DNA of 64,000 nucleotides, from positions 62,001 to 126,000 of the forward strand of contig SADC01001184.1 of the NCBI GenBank assembly GCA_004194705.1, given 5' to 3'. The translations under genes and the position numbers were made by a program. This document shows positions 32,601 through 43,457 of the stretch, piece after piece (position 1 is the first letter of the stretch; each line of letters starts with the position of its first letter). Origin of the DNA: Ditylenchus dipsaci (lineage: Eukaryota; Nematoda; Chromadorea; Rhabditida; Anguinidae). A model generated the notes under the pieces. That model had not been told where the DNA came from. It saw nothing but the letters and a program-made list of their open reading frames with translations, and did not search any database.

Positions 32601-32958
32601 CCCATTTTCTTTTCTCGATGTCTCAAAAAAATTATTCTTTGAAAAAACGGAAAAACCTACACAAAAAACACGTTGGATGGTAGAAACCTTTTTGTGTATT
32701 TCTTTTTGGGCCACAACCATCGTTGTTTTCTCTAAGTTCTGTCTTCTGCGAGTCTCCAAGACGGTCTGTTTGGAGGTGGAGGCTTTGGATGGGTTTTGGC
32801 CTCAGCCACCTGAAATCACATCTTTGCTTAATTATGTACATAAAATGTAAAAAATAGCCGACTTCTTTGCTTTTGACATCAAGCTTATGGAGCACTAGAA
32901 AACCTTGCACACTCGCCAATAACCCATTTTTATATTCCACCAAAAATTCACGGATCAT
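26635..32958 (-). CDS. EI24: EI24-like multi-pass membrane protein
   Basis: EI24 (PIG8/EPG-4 family) is an ER membrane protein needed for autophagy in animals. Exons read 5' to 3' on the minus strand: MIREFLVEYKNGLLASVQGF...LHKLDVKSKE (from 32958), a probable basic exon near 32665-32750, then membrane-rich exons around 30477-30650 (SVFFVLALTSLIDLLKYSFL), 30288-30430 (FIHAIFVELVFLVQALAI) and 30141-30238 (GFIYMSLLHSLYSFDYIWMS, matching the family's HMSLLYSLYCFEYRW). These are followed by 26932-26960 (TRLAMVERSW, family QRLSNIERNW) and 26635-26876 (LGFGTLLTLATSMS...CIFGALFPFFIVSS). The intron 26961-30140 holds a tRNA-Ile and a 2.9-kb MULE. One exon between residues of about 60 and 100 was not located. 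Confidence 0.85.
27011..27083 (+). tRNA. tRNA-Ile (AAT), one base short
   Basis: 73 nt, otherwise the same gene as at 24134. One C is missing from the 3' side of the anticodon stem (AAGCCAAGG instead of AAGCCCAAGG), and one T-stem C is T, giving G-U. The acceptor stem, both internal promoter boxes and the anticodon are kept. It is either a pseudogene or a sequencing deletion in a CCC run. It lies in an EI24 intron, antisense to that gene. Confidence 0.8.
27210..30076 (+). mobile_element. Mutator-like (MULE) transposon, decayed
   Basis: 2867 bp, delimited by a perfect 8-bp target duplication TTGCAGTC (27202-27209, 30077-30084). Termini are GGTGGGGTTATCC and GGATAACCCCACC. Inside each end lies a roughly 240-bp array of 12-17 bp units built on TCGCCAA / TTGGCGA alternating with CGATTAA or AACGATT, oriented oppositely at the two ends. 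The centre carries a plus-strand MULE transposase-type gene. The right third (about 29070-29830) has no recognisable coding sequence. Inserted in an EI24 intron. Confidence 0.88.
27681..28835 (+). pseudogene. MULE transposase with FLYWCH-like N-terminus, truncated
   Basis: Exons can be joined at GT-AG sites. The first (27681-27858) codes an acidic start, MIIDWYAISSDQEEE. The next (about 27935-28151) codes a FLYWCH-type zinc-binding block ending EESQEEHNHPADP, with its Cys pairs and HNH. Then come 28173-28318 and 28375-28548 (PFVIYDSEPAIEDW), and an exon near 28597-28670 with VRISLDGTFKTSGEGF. DGTF is the first catalytic-Asp block of MULE transposases. A further fragment (VPMGNVLMTRRRM) follows after 28750. 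I could not find the later catalytic Asp/Glu blocks or a SWIM finger, so the enzyme is probably inactive. Confidence 0.72.
30773..30945. repeat. CTCGTCTTCGTC palindromic minisatellite
   Basis: Left half: repeated CTCGT/CTTCGTC units. Right half: the complement (ACGAG, GACGAAG). It resembles a small foldback of the kind seen elsewhere here. It lies in an intron of EI24. Confidence 0.6.
31068..31250. repeat. Solo mariner-type end
   Basis: TACAGGGTGGTCCAAAAAAA has the form of a Tc1/mariner terminal repeat. The rest is a fragment with no paired end that I can see. Confidence 0.4.
31912..32306. repeat. 395-bp palindromic foldback in an EI24 intron
   Basis: The outer arms are GGTCTAGCTCGTGTTTTCTC and its partner GAGAAAACACGAGCTCGACC. 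The inner part carries TACCAAACGAAAGCTCAGATTCCAAG and its partner, and the centre is a triple GGTCGAGGT / ACCTCGACC palindrome. Confidence 0.75.
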
Positions 32959-34385
32959 ACAGTGCTAAAAACAACAAATTATATTAAATTGTATTACACG
33001 TCAAATTAATAATTATTAATTTATTTATAAAATCTTAAAATTTGTTTTCTCTCTAAAAAAATTAAACTATTTTTAAATTTTCATACTAGCGCATAGCTCT
33101 AGATCTCAAATAAATCAATAGCAAATTTTTCTTAACAGATTTTAAAAAGTTGTAGAAAAACGTTCTTATATCGAGAAAATTTTTCTAGAAATTCGGTCTA
33201 TCCATAGACTTTTTTCTATAGTTTTCTCGAATCTCAGTATATTAATTGATAGCGTGTTAAAAGGCTTTAACAATTGGAAGAGAAAAATCTGAAATGAATA
33301 TCGGACCACCAACTTCCGATTTCTTACTTCGATATCCTACTTCCTACCTCCATTGTAAGCGAGCCTTTGAAAAATACTTGAGAGAAACAAATTTTTGTGA
33401 TTTGGGTCAATTACTCACAACTTAAAACTTGTATTAAAGTGCGCGCAATTTTTTTTTCGAGTAACAATTTGCTTAATTGTGTTTTTTTTTTAAATTTTTA
33501 ATTACTGTAATTCCTCCAAAAAGTCAAAAGTGAAAACCAATTTTAGAAAAAAAACTAACTAACTTTACAAAAAACTAATTAAAGGGGAGAAACAAGAAGA
33601 CCAGCAAATTTTGGAAAAAGTGAAATACTTGCCAAAGAGCATCAACGCCCAAAGCTCCATAGGCGAAAAATCATGTAAAAATGTTGCATGAAAGGAAATT
33701 GAAAAAGTTATTTTGGGTGCATTTTGTTACTTCAAGGGAAAATGGCTTATTCAAGGAGTTAAGGTTATTTTTAGTCGTTTCAATTCGATCAACAATCGTG
33801 AAAAATTGATGAAAATTTTAAATTTATTTAATCAAAAATATCGTCCTCTAGACTATTAATAAAACTTGTATATTAGCCGAAAAAAGATACGTTCTTTATT
33901 GTCATTGCGGACTACCCTTTTGACTTTTTAGATATTATTGATAGAAAATATTTCCCTAAATTAATCCGCAAATCAAAGTTTTTAATGCAAAAAACCACTA
34001 CTAACTATATATCACAAGACAAGTTGATGATAAAAAAAAGTGTAAACCGAAGTGGGGCGATAAAACTCCCAGTAGATAACTTTCAAAAAGTATTTTGTGG
34101 CATTATGCCAATATAAATATTTCCTATCTGTGCAGCATGTAATGATAAATTGCACCTTAAGAAAGTGCTTTTATTTAATGCGGTTCATTCCCAAGAAAGA
34201 GTGCAAAAAAATGTGTTTTGAATCCGATAAAATAAAAGTTTGAACAAAAATGAAGAAAAATTTATACATATTTAAAGCAGCACAATCAGTTTCTCTCAAT
34301 CAATTCAAAGAAAAATCGAGGAGAATAAATTATTAATCACTTTTTTTCTTAATCACTAGTTTCCAATAGCAAATTAAATCGATAA
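32959..34385. other. Divergent intergenic region between EI24 and AFMID
   Basis: About 1.4 kb of AT-rich DNA between two divergently transcribed genes, so it should hold both promoters. I can point to no specific element. Confidence 0.4.
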
Positions 34386-37300
34386 ATGGCTGGAGATGAC
34401 CAATGTCCTGACTTGGATTTAGCTTTTTCCTGCAGTTATTGGACAGAGAATAACAAACTATCCCCAAATGAGGTATATTTGGCAAAAAAAATTAGAAATA
34501 ATTGTGGTCAGAATTTCTTTTTGCATACAGTCAACCTCGAGGGTCCGCCTAGGGTCCGACACTTTTTTTAACCCAATTTTCAAATATTTTATCGATTCTG
34601 TTATGACAGTCTGGTCGCAAATATCGTGAGGATTCCGATTTTGCCGATCGTTTTTTGAAAGGTAAACGAATTTTGGTTAAAAAAGTGAAACCTCGATATA
34701 GTGGCATCTGTTTTCAAAAAGGGTGCCACTATATCGAGGTTTCACTTTTTTAACCCAAATTCGTTTACTTTTCAAAAAACGATCGGCAAAGTCGGAATCC
34801 TCACTATATTTGCGACCAGACTGTCATAACAGAGTCGATAAAATATTTTGCAAATTGGGTTAAAAAAAGTGTCGGACCCTAGGCGGGAACGAACTTTGGG
34901 GGTGCCACTAAATCGAGGTTTGACTGTATTTTGAAAAAAGCTGCGAAATATAAAAAAAGTGTTATATCATACAAAATATAGAAAAAAGGGTTTAAAGTTT
35001 TGGCGAAAAATAGTTTCGTTTCTGCTAATAGAAGAGCTCGGCCCTATCCAAAAAAGAGTGCTTTTTTTCGCCTTTGTCCCCCTGTTATTTTTTTGGGCTT
35101 TAGATTTAGGCAAGGGTATTCCAGCACATGTTAGGCCGTTCTCAAACACATATCAGACTCATGTGTGAGTCCATCCTAACGTACGCTGGCCTACCCTTGC
35201 CTAAGTCTAAAAAAATAACAAAAAAATCATCAGGGGGATCAGGGCAAAAAAGCCCTTTGTTGATAAAGCCAGGAGCTCTTAGGTCGCTTAAATAATGTCA
35301 TAGATTTTCCTGGGGAAATCAATGGGGCAAAAAGCTATATAGGCAAATTTTGTAAAAAAATCTCCCTGTTTTTTGAAAAAACCATGTACAACAAACTCGA
35401 ATTACATATGTTTTTTAAATTTTTAAAGTGTGGAAATTTTGCAGTTTCATACAAATCACATCCATTATAATTTATAGTCGGTTCACTGAGCTTTTCAGGT
35501 GATTCAAAATTTTATTGAATTCAAAACAGAATATTTCATCAAAATGTGGAAAAGGTTTCGCATAAATTGGACATTTCCTACGGAGGTGTTATATTTTGCT
35601 TTTGTTTTTTACACACATTATCTACATTCCACCATTTTTGACCAAAGACTAGATTTATGGGGTGCAGATGAAGCGCCTGATTTAACATCACTTCTTGTGT
35701 ACATTCATGGCGGATATTGGCAAGAAGGAGACAAAAGCTTGAGCACAAGTTTAGTTGAACCATTGGTACAGCATGGTATTTGTGTTGCCGTCGTTGGATA
35801 TGACCTGGCGCCTGCTAAAACTATCGTTCAAATTGCACAACAAATTGTTCAAGCACTACAAGTAATTTGATCTATTTTTTTCTTTAAAACGGCATGTTCA
35901 CAATTTGAAATGAATTTTGCAAATTTTGTCCAAATTAGGGCTGATGGACAGGAATGGCCGAGCATAGACGAGGGTCAAACCTTTTTTTTGCAGCTGATTT
36001 ACGTCTTTTTGCAGTTGATTCACGTTTTTTTGTAGCTAATTTACTTTTCTGTCCAAGACCAATCAAATTTTGCCATATTTTGCAAGAATTCAAATTTTTT
36101 AGTCAGGAAATAACTTGGATCGATCAGAATCCCACCCCGAAATGGCCAGAAGTTCCTGAAAGTTGGTTTTTTAGGGTTTACTAAAGGGGGGGGGGGGGGT
36201 AAACTTTTTGCGAAAATTCGACTGAGCGGATCAGAATTCCGATCCGATCGGCTGAATCGCTCAGAATTCCAGGTTTATGGTGGTTTTGAGTGGTTTAGGG
36301 TGGAATTCTGAGCGATTCAGCCGATCGGACCGGAATTCTGATCCACTCAGTCGAATTTTCGCAAAAAGTTTACCCCCCTTTAGTAAACCCCAAAAAACCA
36401 ACTTTCAGGAACTTCTGGCCATTCCGGGGTGGGATTCTGACCGATCCAAGTTATTTCCTGACTAAAAATTTGATTGGTCTTGGACAGAAAAGTAAATTAG
36501 CTACAAAAAGGGCTCTCTGCTGTTTCGTTCCAAATTGTTTCCGCCAAAAATCGTTATAGCCAAAAACTTGAATTAAATTAATCAGTTTGCTACATATGGT
36601 TTTTCTAACTTATTTTGTGGATACCCTCATTTACAAGTTTATACTCAAATTCATGCTAGAGAGCAGGGCTACATTTTGCCTAAGAAGTTGTAAATGACCA
36701 TGTCTGCAATATTTGCTGAAAACCCCCGAAAGTTCTCAAAAAGTCCAGGATTCCGGAAATTTTAGGATTTTCAGCAAATACTGCACACATGGTGATTTAC
36801 ACCCTCATGCTCAAAATGTAGCCCTGCTCTCTAGCATCAATTTGAAAATAAACTTGTAAATAAGAATATTTACAAAATTAGTCAGAAAAACCATATGTAG
36901 CAAACTAATTAATTAAAAATGTAACGTATGTGGCTATAACGATTTTTGGCGGAAACAATTTGGGACGAAACAGGGTAGAGCCGCAAAAAGATGTAAATCA
37001 GCTGCAAAAAGACGTGAATCAGCTGCAAAAAGACGTGTATCAGCTGCAAAAAAAGGTTTGCCCATAGACGAGGGTTAGAAAACCTGTTAAAACGTTGAAA
37101 TCTCTATAAAAATTCAAATGAGAATTTTGATACTCAAATTTATTGAACTTTAATAAAATCTCAATAAAGCTACTAAAATCTCTATAAAGTTTTATAAAAG
37201 TCAAATTTTTATAGAAGAACTATTGAAGTTATGGTTTTAACTTCAATAGTTCTTCTATATAAATCTATATAAAACTTCTATATAATATATTCTATAAAAT

Positions 37301-39318
37301 TTTATAGAGATTTCAATAGTGTTATTAAGATTTTATTGAACTTCAATAAATTTGAATTTCAAAATTCTCATTCGAATTTTATAGAGATTTTAACGTTTTA
37401 ACTGGTTTTCCTAACTCTGGCATCGACCAAGTCATTAAAAACGGACTAAAATTATTAGTGATTTTTATTATTATAAATCAACTTTATTGTTGTACACTTT
37501 TAAAAGAATATGGCCATAAACGGCTAAAAAATATGATGGACAGATATATTCTCGAAAAAATTATGGTCGGCCGTTACACTAACTATTTCCAAAATCAATT
37601 TTATCGACTTTTATTTTACTACAAATTTTGTTTAAACAATTTCTGTGCTGAGATCGGATCTCGAAAATTTAAATCATAACAAAATATGAACATGCCCGAT
37701 CAAAGAACATTTTTATAAGTTTAAGTGGTTGACGAAGAGATATCCAAACTGCAAATTGACTGTCGCAGGGCATAGTGCTGGTGCTCATTTAGCTGTCAAA
37801 GGTTTTGTTTTTGATAATCAAGCTTCTATTTTGCTACACACAAAAAGTTTTTTTCCCAGCCAAGTGCAATACTTATTAATCCTCGTTTCAAATATTTTTA
37901 AAAGATCAGTGTTCGCTAGCCTAGCCCAAAATATTGCAAGGATTGCAATTTCGATAGACGTGTTTAGAAAAATAGTAATTTTGGTATTGTTTAGACTATA
38001 CTGGCAAAAAATATTTTCAAAAAGACTCTAAAATTGAGGGTAAAAAAGTGTCGCAGCCAGTTGGTAAAATAACTTCTTATAAGGTGGTTAAATCGAGATT
38101 TGACAGCCTATGATTTTTCAACATTTGTTTGTAGCTATTGAAATTAGTGAAACTGACTTGAAAATCCACAAACTTGCCCTTTTTTGTGGCGTCTACACAA
38201 AACTAGAAGAGTTGAAAGATACTTACATAGGAAAAAATATAAGGTTTGGATTTTTTAGCTTTTACGGTACCAGACAAATTGAACAATCTGAATTTTTAAC
38301 ATTTTAGATTAAACTTAGACACCGCTTTGGAAGCAAATGTTAATTTTGAAAAGTTTTTACAAAACTTTTCGCCCGGCCATATACTCATACTCAATGCGGA
38401 ATATGATGCACCAAAAATAAAGGATCAAAAGAATTGGTTAGAAGAAAATTTAAAATCGTCATCTATTAACTTCCACAGCATGGTATCAATTAATTTAAAG
38501 GGCATGCCTCTTAAATCGACATGGCTACATAAAATTAAAGTATGTTTAGAGTGTTCTCTCTAATAGACGGGCCAGCCCTTCTATTTTTCAACCTACGAAA
38601 GAATTGAATTTGCATTAAAAATGCAATAAAGCATGGTTCACCTGCTTTAGGGCCCGTCTATTAGACAGAATACGATATGTTCACTAAAATTTATAACTTT
38701 TCTGACGTGCTATGTTGCAAAAAGTTTTATGCTTTTTTTACTCAAAAAAGACTTTAATTTTACGCCACCAGTTTTTTAGCTCTATATGTGTTCGCACCCG
38801 TCCCAAAAAAAAAGTTGCCTTGGTCCCCTGTTGACCTTTTTTTGCAAAATTTTTCAAAATTTGCATTAGTTAACCCTGTTGTTTTCATGCAAGTTTTTTA
38901 CTTCTGTTGTTGCACTTTCATGTCCACTGCCTTATTTGTGACCATTCTCACAAAATTCTGCCACCAATGTGATCTTTTCGCCTAACACAAGATTTTTGTT
39001 GTCTAAGCACGATGAAGCCAAAAATACAATATCTCCTGCTTTGATTATTTTGCGTGACAAACAATGTCAAAACTTTGTTAAAAATAAAATTTTTGGAGAG
39101 ATTTTTTGGTTTATAAAAAATTCCTAAAAAACAACAGGGAGGACCAAGGCAACTTGTTTTCGGGAGCGGTGCGAACACATATAGAGCCATTTTTTTAATT
39201 TTTTTAAATTAATCTTTTGCAGACTATATCTAATACAAACCACTTTTCTATAATTGAAGGACTAAACTCTATGGAAGAGACACAAACAAAAGCTTTATTA
39301 AAATTTATTAAAGACTAA
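34386..39318 (+). CDS. AFMID: Kynurenine formamidase (arylformamidase)
   Basis: Hydrolyses N-formylkynurenine to kynurenine and formate in tryptophan degradation; cytosolic alpha/beta hydrolase. Exons: 34386-34472, 35499-35861, 37720-37801, 38135-38243, 38308-38482, 39223-39318 (stop TAA). All catalytic signatures are present: HGGYW oxyanion motif (exon 2, after LLVYI), the nucleophile elbow GHSAGAHLA (exon 3), the acid in LNAEYDAPKI (exon 5) and the His in TNHFSIIEGL (exon 6). YDLAP in exon 2 is also typical. Exons join in frame. Part of exon 2 upstream of HGGYW (about 35585-35650) does not resemble the family and may be a missed intron or local error. The introns are stuffed with foldbacks (35969-37412) and MITEs. 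Probably functional. Confidence 0.9.
34526..34928. repeat. Pogo/mariner-like MITE, 403 bp
   Basis: TACAGTCAACCTCGAGGG and GGTTTGACTGTA ends, flanked by TA. It is a long palindrome with AAAAAGTGTCGGACCC, AACGATCGGCAAAGTCGGAA and a centre CACTATATCGAGG. Truncated relatives occur near 18241-18357, 31500-31745 and 37905-38110. It lies in AFMID intron 1. Confidence 0.85.
35038..35280. repeat. Dispersed foldback family, CGGCCCTATTCAACAA copy 3
   Basis: Begins GAGCTCGGCCCTATCC and ends CCAGGAGCTC. The arms carry TTAGGCAAGGGTA / TACCCTTGCCTAA and CACATGTTAGG / CCTAACGTACG. In AFMID intron 1. Confidence 0.75.
35969..37060. repeat. Compound foldback in AFMID intron 2
   Basis: The outer ends are CAAACCTTTTTTTTGCAGCT and AGCTGCAAAAAAAGGTTTG, with GCAGCTGATTTACGTC-type units repeated at both ends. 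CATAGACGAGGGT (13 bp) flanks both sides, an unusually long duplication. Two palindromes lie inside: about 36025-36505 (GATCGGNNTGAATCGCTCAGAAT around a short centre, with a GGGG run and TAGTAAACCCC) and about 36516-36980 (CTGTTTCGTCCCAAATTGTT / reverse). The first is related to 45040-45530 and 56350-56770. Confidence 0.8.
37077..37413. repeat. Palindrome of AT-rich TTAAAACGTT/TATAGAGATTT units
   Basis: Ends GAAAACCTGTTAAAACGTT and AACGTTTTAACTGGTTTTC. The arms contain TCTCTATAAAATTC, TTGAACTTCAATAAA and AACTATTGAAGTT. It directly abuts the compound foldback at 35969-37060. Confidence 0.8.
38561..38664. repeat. Small MITE, CTAATAGACGGGCC ends
   Basis: CTCTAATAGACGGGCCAG at the left and GGGCCCGTCTATTAGAC at the right form a terminal inverted repeat about 104 bp apart. 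In the last AFMID intron. Confidence 0.7.
38780..39187. repeat. Foldback with GCTCTATATGTGTTCGCACC ends
   Basis: The left end is GCTCTATATGTGTTCGCACC, the right is GGTGCGAACACATATAGAGC. Inside are GTTGCCTTGGTCCCCTGTTG and its complement near 39135. In the last AFMID intron. Confidence 0.8.
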
Positions 39319-39431
39319 TTTAAAACTAATTTTTAATGGCAGATTTCTTTTATTGTTTTGGGTAAAGACTATGATTAATATCACATTTTGCTGAGTTGAT
39401 TTACAAAAAAGTATTTTCTAATAGACACATT

Positions 39432-41215
39432 TTAGCAACTAATTTTATTATCCACAAATAGATTTTCCTCATTCTCTTCTGTCTTGTAGTCTACTTCCAT
39501 GGAAGCAGGAGAATCCATGGCCATTTGCTGATTTGGATCTCGAATCGTGAAAAAAAGTTTGAGACGGAAAGCGTCCACACCGTTCAAATAATAACGAAAC
39601 AGCCTTTTCTCCCTGATAAATCCTAAAATCTGATATAATCAAGAGTCTTTTAATATTTGAATATTGTATTTGATTCAAAAACACGTTTTTGGCATTGTGT
39701 TTTTGCTCTCTCTCTTCTGTAGATGATCTCTAGGCAAGTGACCAATCAAATTAGCTCTTGTCAGTGACTAATATTTGGATGTTCACTTGTCTAGAGCTCA
39801 CTCAAAAAAAGTTAGCAACACGATTGCGAAACATAAGATGTCGCTTTATTAGGAAAAATTATTCAAATTTTAAATAAAAAGTTTCTAATTTTTTTAAAAA
39901 CTTAGCAAATTTTGAGAAGGGCTCGTCATTCATACAGTTTTTGAATTTACAACCTAAAGACTAATATAAAATTACCTAAGCGAGAGTAGAGATTCATAGC
40001 ATTTGTGTTTGTTACTTCAGTTTCGAGTATTATTTCATCGCAACCAAAAGAATTCATAACCTTAAAAAAAAATTAAAATATATTAATTATTCTCATAGCT
40101 ACCTGGATGACAGCTTCTACAAGTCTAGTACCGATTCCCATTCTGAATTTTTAAATTTACTCGAAGCCAGTTTTCAGTTATTCTAGTCACCTTCTGAAAG
40201 ACACATCCACAGCCAACCTGTAATTGTTTAATTATTAAAACTATTCACAAACTATACATAAATTACATTGCTATATATCCTTGACAGTACCCGTTTCCAT
40301 CTCTGTCCAGTTTGCAGACAATAACTCCCGCGTATTTGTTAGTTTTAGATCACGAGCCTAAAAACTAATTTTTCGAGTCGGTCCAAGCTAATTCACTTAC
40401 CAAAAAAGTCAAGCCTGGCCAGTTGTGTATAAAGTACCTGTTAAAAATTCCAACTAAATAATTTCGACAAAAATATTAAAACCTATAGGTATAGATGGAG
40501 TACGGCTCCGAGAGTTCGCAAGCGATCTAAATATTTATAAATTTTTGGTTTTTTGAAACTTGAATTTGTTTACCATTCGCATAATTTCAGGCCTGAAAAT
40601 TATTTTGTTGAGAATTGATGTTTTTAAATAAATAATCCTCGATTTAACGCCCCAAAAAAGTCAATTCTGGGGTTCGACGCTTTCTTGAAGTTTTCCTTCA
40701 GTTTTTTTGCCAGTGTGGTACAAAAATTGCAATGATTTCAAATTTGCCAATTGTTTTAAACTTATTTTGCTGAACATCGATTTAACGGCCCAATTTTTTT
40801 TCAAAAGAAAAGTCATTAAATTGATGATTTTAGTAGCAAAATCATTGTAGATCTTAAAAAAACGATGTGCAAAATTTAAATCCTTGCAATTTTTTGCACC
40901 ATACTAACGAATCAGAATTAAGACAATCTTCAATGATCGGACTCAAAAAAGTGTCGGACTATAGGTGGGAACGAACTTGAAATGGATGGTTGATAAATCG
41001 AGGGGCAACTGCATTGTATAATTGAAACTTGCATTTGAGTTTCATCTTGATACGGCTCAATTACAATAATCTTTTCTCTTTTGTCCTCTTCAGCAGCAGA
41101 ATTTTCTTGTTTCAATGAGCAATTGGCAAGTTCAGCACTCAAAGGACCATTTGCGTCTTCTTTTTTTGACAATTTTCCTACTATGTCCACGCATCTTTGC
41201 AAACTTGCAATCGCA
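39432..41215 (-). CDS. NAA30: N-alpha-acetyltransferase 30 (NatC catalytic subunit)
   Basis: GNAT-fold enzyme that acetylates N-termini of type Met-Leu/Ile/Phe on nascent chains at the ribosome. Exons on the minus strand: 41215-41029 (acidic N-terminus with [20 protein letters not shown]), 40592-40574 (PEIMRM), 40526-40483 ([12 protein letters not shown]), 40437-40401 ([12 protein letters not shown]), 40357-40267 ([20 protein letters not shown]), 40217-40191 (LAVDVSFRR), 40142-40103 ([13 protein letters not shown], the acetyl-CoA loop), 40060-39976 ([20 protein letters not shown]) and 39622-39432 ([20 protein letters not shown] plus a polar tail). All join in frame. Order and motifs match the animal family closely. 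The first exon is not assured; an exon-like segment at 42389-42502 may belong upstream but does not splice in phase. Confidence 0.93.
40636..41012. repeat. Pogo/mariner-like MITE in a NAA30 intron
   Basis: ATCCTCGATTTAACGCCCC at one end, TGATAAATCGAGGGGCAAC at the other, with AAAAAAGTGTCGGACTATAG inside, as in 34526-34928. Diverged. Confidence 0.65.
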
Positions 41216-41783
41216 CTTAAAATAAATTGTTGAAAAGCTTGAAAATAAAGGAATGATAACAAGGTTTTAAAAAAAGTAACATAGCCATCTTCACGAAACC
41301 TAACAACCATAAAATCTCTTAAATATTGTCGTTTTGTCTTAATTTTTTATTTTTTACACCCGGTTTTCTGCCCTCCTTGTTTTACAAGGAAACCTCTTGC
41401 TTTTAGCTACTTCCTCTTATGGCTTCCTTACTTTTAAAATTGTTTATATGAAAATTGACAGAGCAGCAGATTATCTTTTAGGAGTTTCACAGCTCAAGGA
41501 ATCTGAAAAAAAGTGTTTGAAAAAAGTGACTGTATGGTCAAGGACGTGTGGAGGGGGTTTTCAATAACAATAATTTGATTTATAGGATGTTTTCTGTAAT
41601 TTTGGATAAATTTCTTTTACCTCATATTTTTAACCCATGTTTTTATTCCTGTATTATTAAAGGGGCCACCGACATTTTGAAAAGCGGGTACCAGGTCATT
41701 CAAAAAAGAATCATTTTGAAATACAAAATTTGTTGGGTACTCTTCCAGCTATAAGTAATGAAAAGTAATTTAAGTGATCGAGT

Positions 41784-41840
41784 AATCGTGGCTCAGTGGC
41801 AAAGCAGCGGCGTCATGTGAAAGTCGGTTCGATTCCGATT
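41784..41840 (+). ncRNA. tRNA-like sequence (SINE head or tRNA pseudogene)
   Basis: Has a good polymerase III A box (TGGCTCAGTGG, about 41789-41799) and a perfect B box (GGTTCGATTCC, about 41825-41835), 26 bp apart. The 5' AATCG and the 3' CGATT can pair, but no full anticodon arm forms, so it is not a functional tRNA. It may be the head of a SINE; the body is not recognisable. Confidence 0.5.
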
Positions 41841-41896
41841 TAAAGCAATGTTTTTCTGCGACTTTCACTAAAATGCGAAATTTAAATTGACAGTAG

Positions 41897-42094
41897 CTCA
41901 GGTGCCCGCCCTCCCCCAATCCAAAGAGTATTTTTCTCTAAGCTAACTTTTTTCATTTATGCCTGAGGCCTAAGCCTAATCCTAAGTTAGCGCGCTACCC
42001 ATTGCAAAAAAGAAAACTTTAAAAAATCAAGGAAACCCAAAATAGGACGATTAGAGAAAAATACTCTTTGGAGGGGGCGGGCACTTGAGCTTTT
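41897..42094. repeat. Foldback with GGTGCCCGCCCTCCCCC arms
   Basis: CTCAGGTGCCCGCCCTCCCC and GGGGGCGGGCACTTGAG form the ends, followed inward by CCAAAGAGTATTTTTCTCT and its complement. An outer pair GCGGGTACCAG (41687) and CTGGTACCCGC (42120) suggests it is nested in another element that also covers the tRNA-like sequence. Confidence 0.75.
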
Positions 42095-43084
42095 ACGTTT
42101 AAATTTTCCTTTAAATTTACTGGTACCCGCATTTCAAATTATTCCGATCGGCGGCAAGCATGCCCCTTTAAGGGATTGATTTCTGGTCGGGTTACATACA
42201 TATATTCCGACATTTCATTGAGCGACGGACTATTCGACTAAAAGTTGACTACTTGCCCTTCAAGGTAGGTTAAAAATGGAGGGGAGATTGAAAAATAGTA
42301 GTTTTGCAGAAATTAGTATTTTTGTAATTTACTTATTTAATTATTATGTGCTGATCACAAAAAATCTGAAAATTTTGAATAAAACCTACCTCTGCACTAG
42401 CATTTGACCATCTATTTTTGAGACTTCTTTTTCCATAATCAAGATTTTGCTCTTTGATCAACAAACTACCATTTGGAACAGCAAAGGCACTCAATCTTAT
42501 CTGAAAAAATTAAGAATATAATTTAATTTATTCGTCGAAAGACTGTCTTTGCAAATTGGCGTTTTGTCTCTTGTCCTTTTTTTGCATTTTTGACCCATTA
42601 TATTCCTTTTGAAAAGGCAAAAAAGGTGTGCTTTCCTTCCTTCTTCTATCTCCTCAAAAAAGGGAATTTATGGTAAGGAGTGTTTGCATTGATTAGATTA
42701 GAAAACTTCATAAACCAGAACCAAACTTTGATTATAATTGATTTTTGTCACAACCGTTTTTTTGTAAATTTATTTTTATTGAGTTTAATTAACGTTTCAA
42801 TTAAATAATTTACTTCCAAAAAATTACTTACAAAAAAATGGTACACTTGAGTTGTCTAACCGGTGTTTTTTAAAATTAATCTCCGAAAGCCCGTTTTCTA
42901 TCTTTTTTGGTCTACTACAAGAGGGAGGGTCTCTTACTGTTTTTTGTAACTTTCGATCAGGCGCTGGATAGACCGGCGTATGTTAGAACGGACTCAAGCA
43001 TATTTCTCAAACTACAAAAATTAGAAAAAGTAAGCCTCTGGTTCAATCCAGCAGATTTTCTGCCTTGGTCGCCACTGTCGATTT

Positions 43085-43253
43085 ACCGTATTTTCTCTAT
43101 TAAACGCCCCCTGTTCAATAAATGCCTTTTCTCTAATAAATCCCCCCTTTTGACTAGTGTTTCAGAGTTAAGGCCTTTTTTGATTAACAATTTTAGAATT
43201 TTTTTGGGGTTGAACAATAAACGCTCCGGGGCGTTTAATAGATAAAATACGGT
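43085..43253. repeat. MITE with TACCGTATTTTCTCTATTAAA ends
   Basis: 169 bp; ends TTACCGTATTTTCTCTATTA and AATAGATAAAATACGGTA, with CGCCCC / GGGGCG next to them. A short relative of the 18407-19604 element. It lies just upstream of the aquaporin start. Confidence 0.75.
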
Positions 43254-43457
43254 ATTGTTCTGTTCTCAGCCTCGAGCGCTAAGAAGAACTCAAACATGTT
43301 TTTCTTAACTTTTTTCCAAGTTTGGGTACCTCTTTTTTGGGTCAGTCCCTCCATACCCTGTGCCCAGCCACAAGCAAAAAAATGTCTTTTCGGCGATAAT
43401 AATATGCTTTAATAAAACGCTTTGTAGCTAACCTAATGAGCATAAAAAAGTTTCAGG

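Noticed and set aside
42389..42502. Possible upstream exon of NAA30
   Set aside because: It has acceptor and donor sites on the minus strand and an open frame, but joining it to 41215 puts the conserved frame out of phase, so I did not include it.
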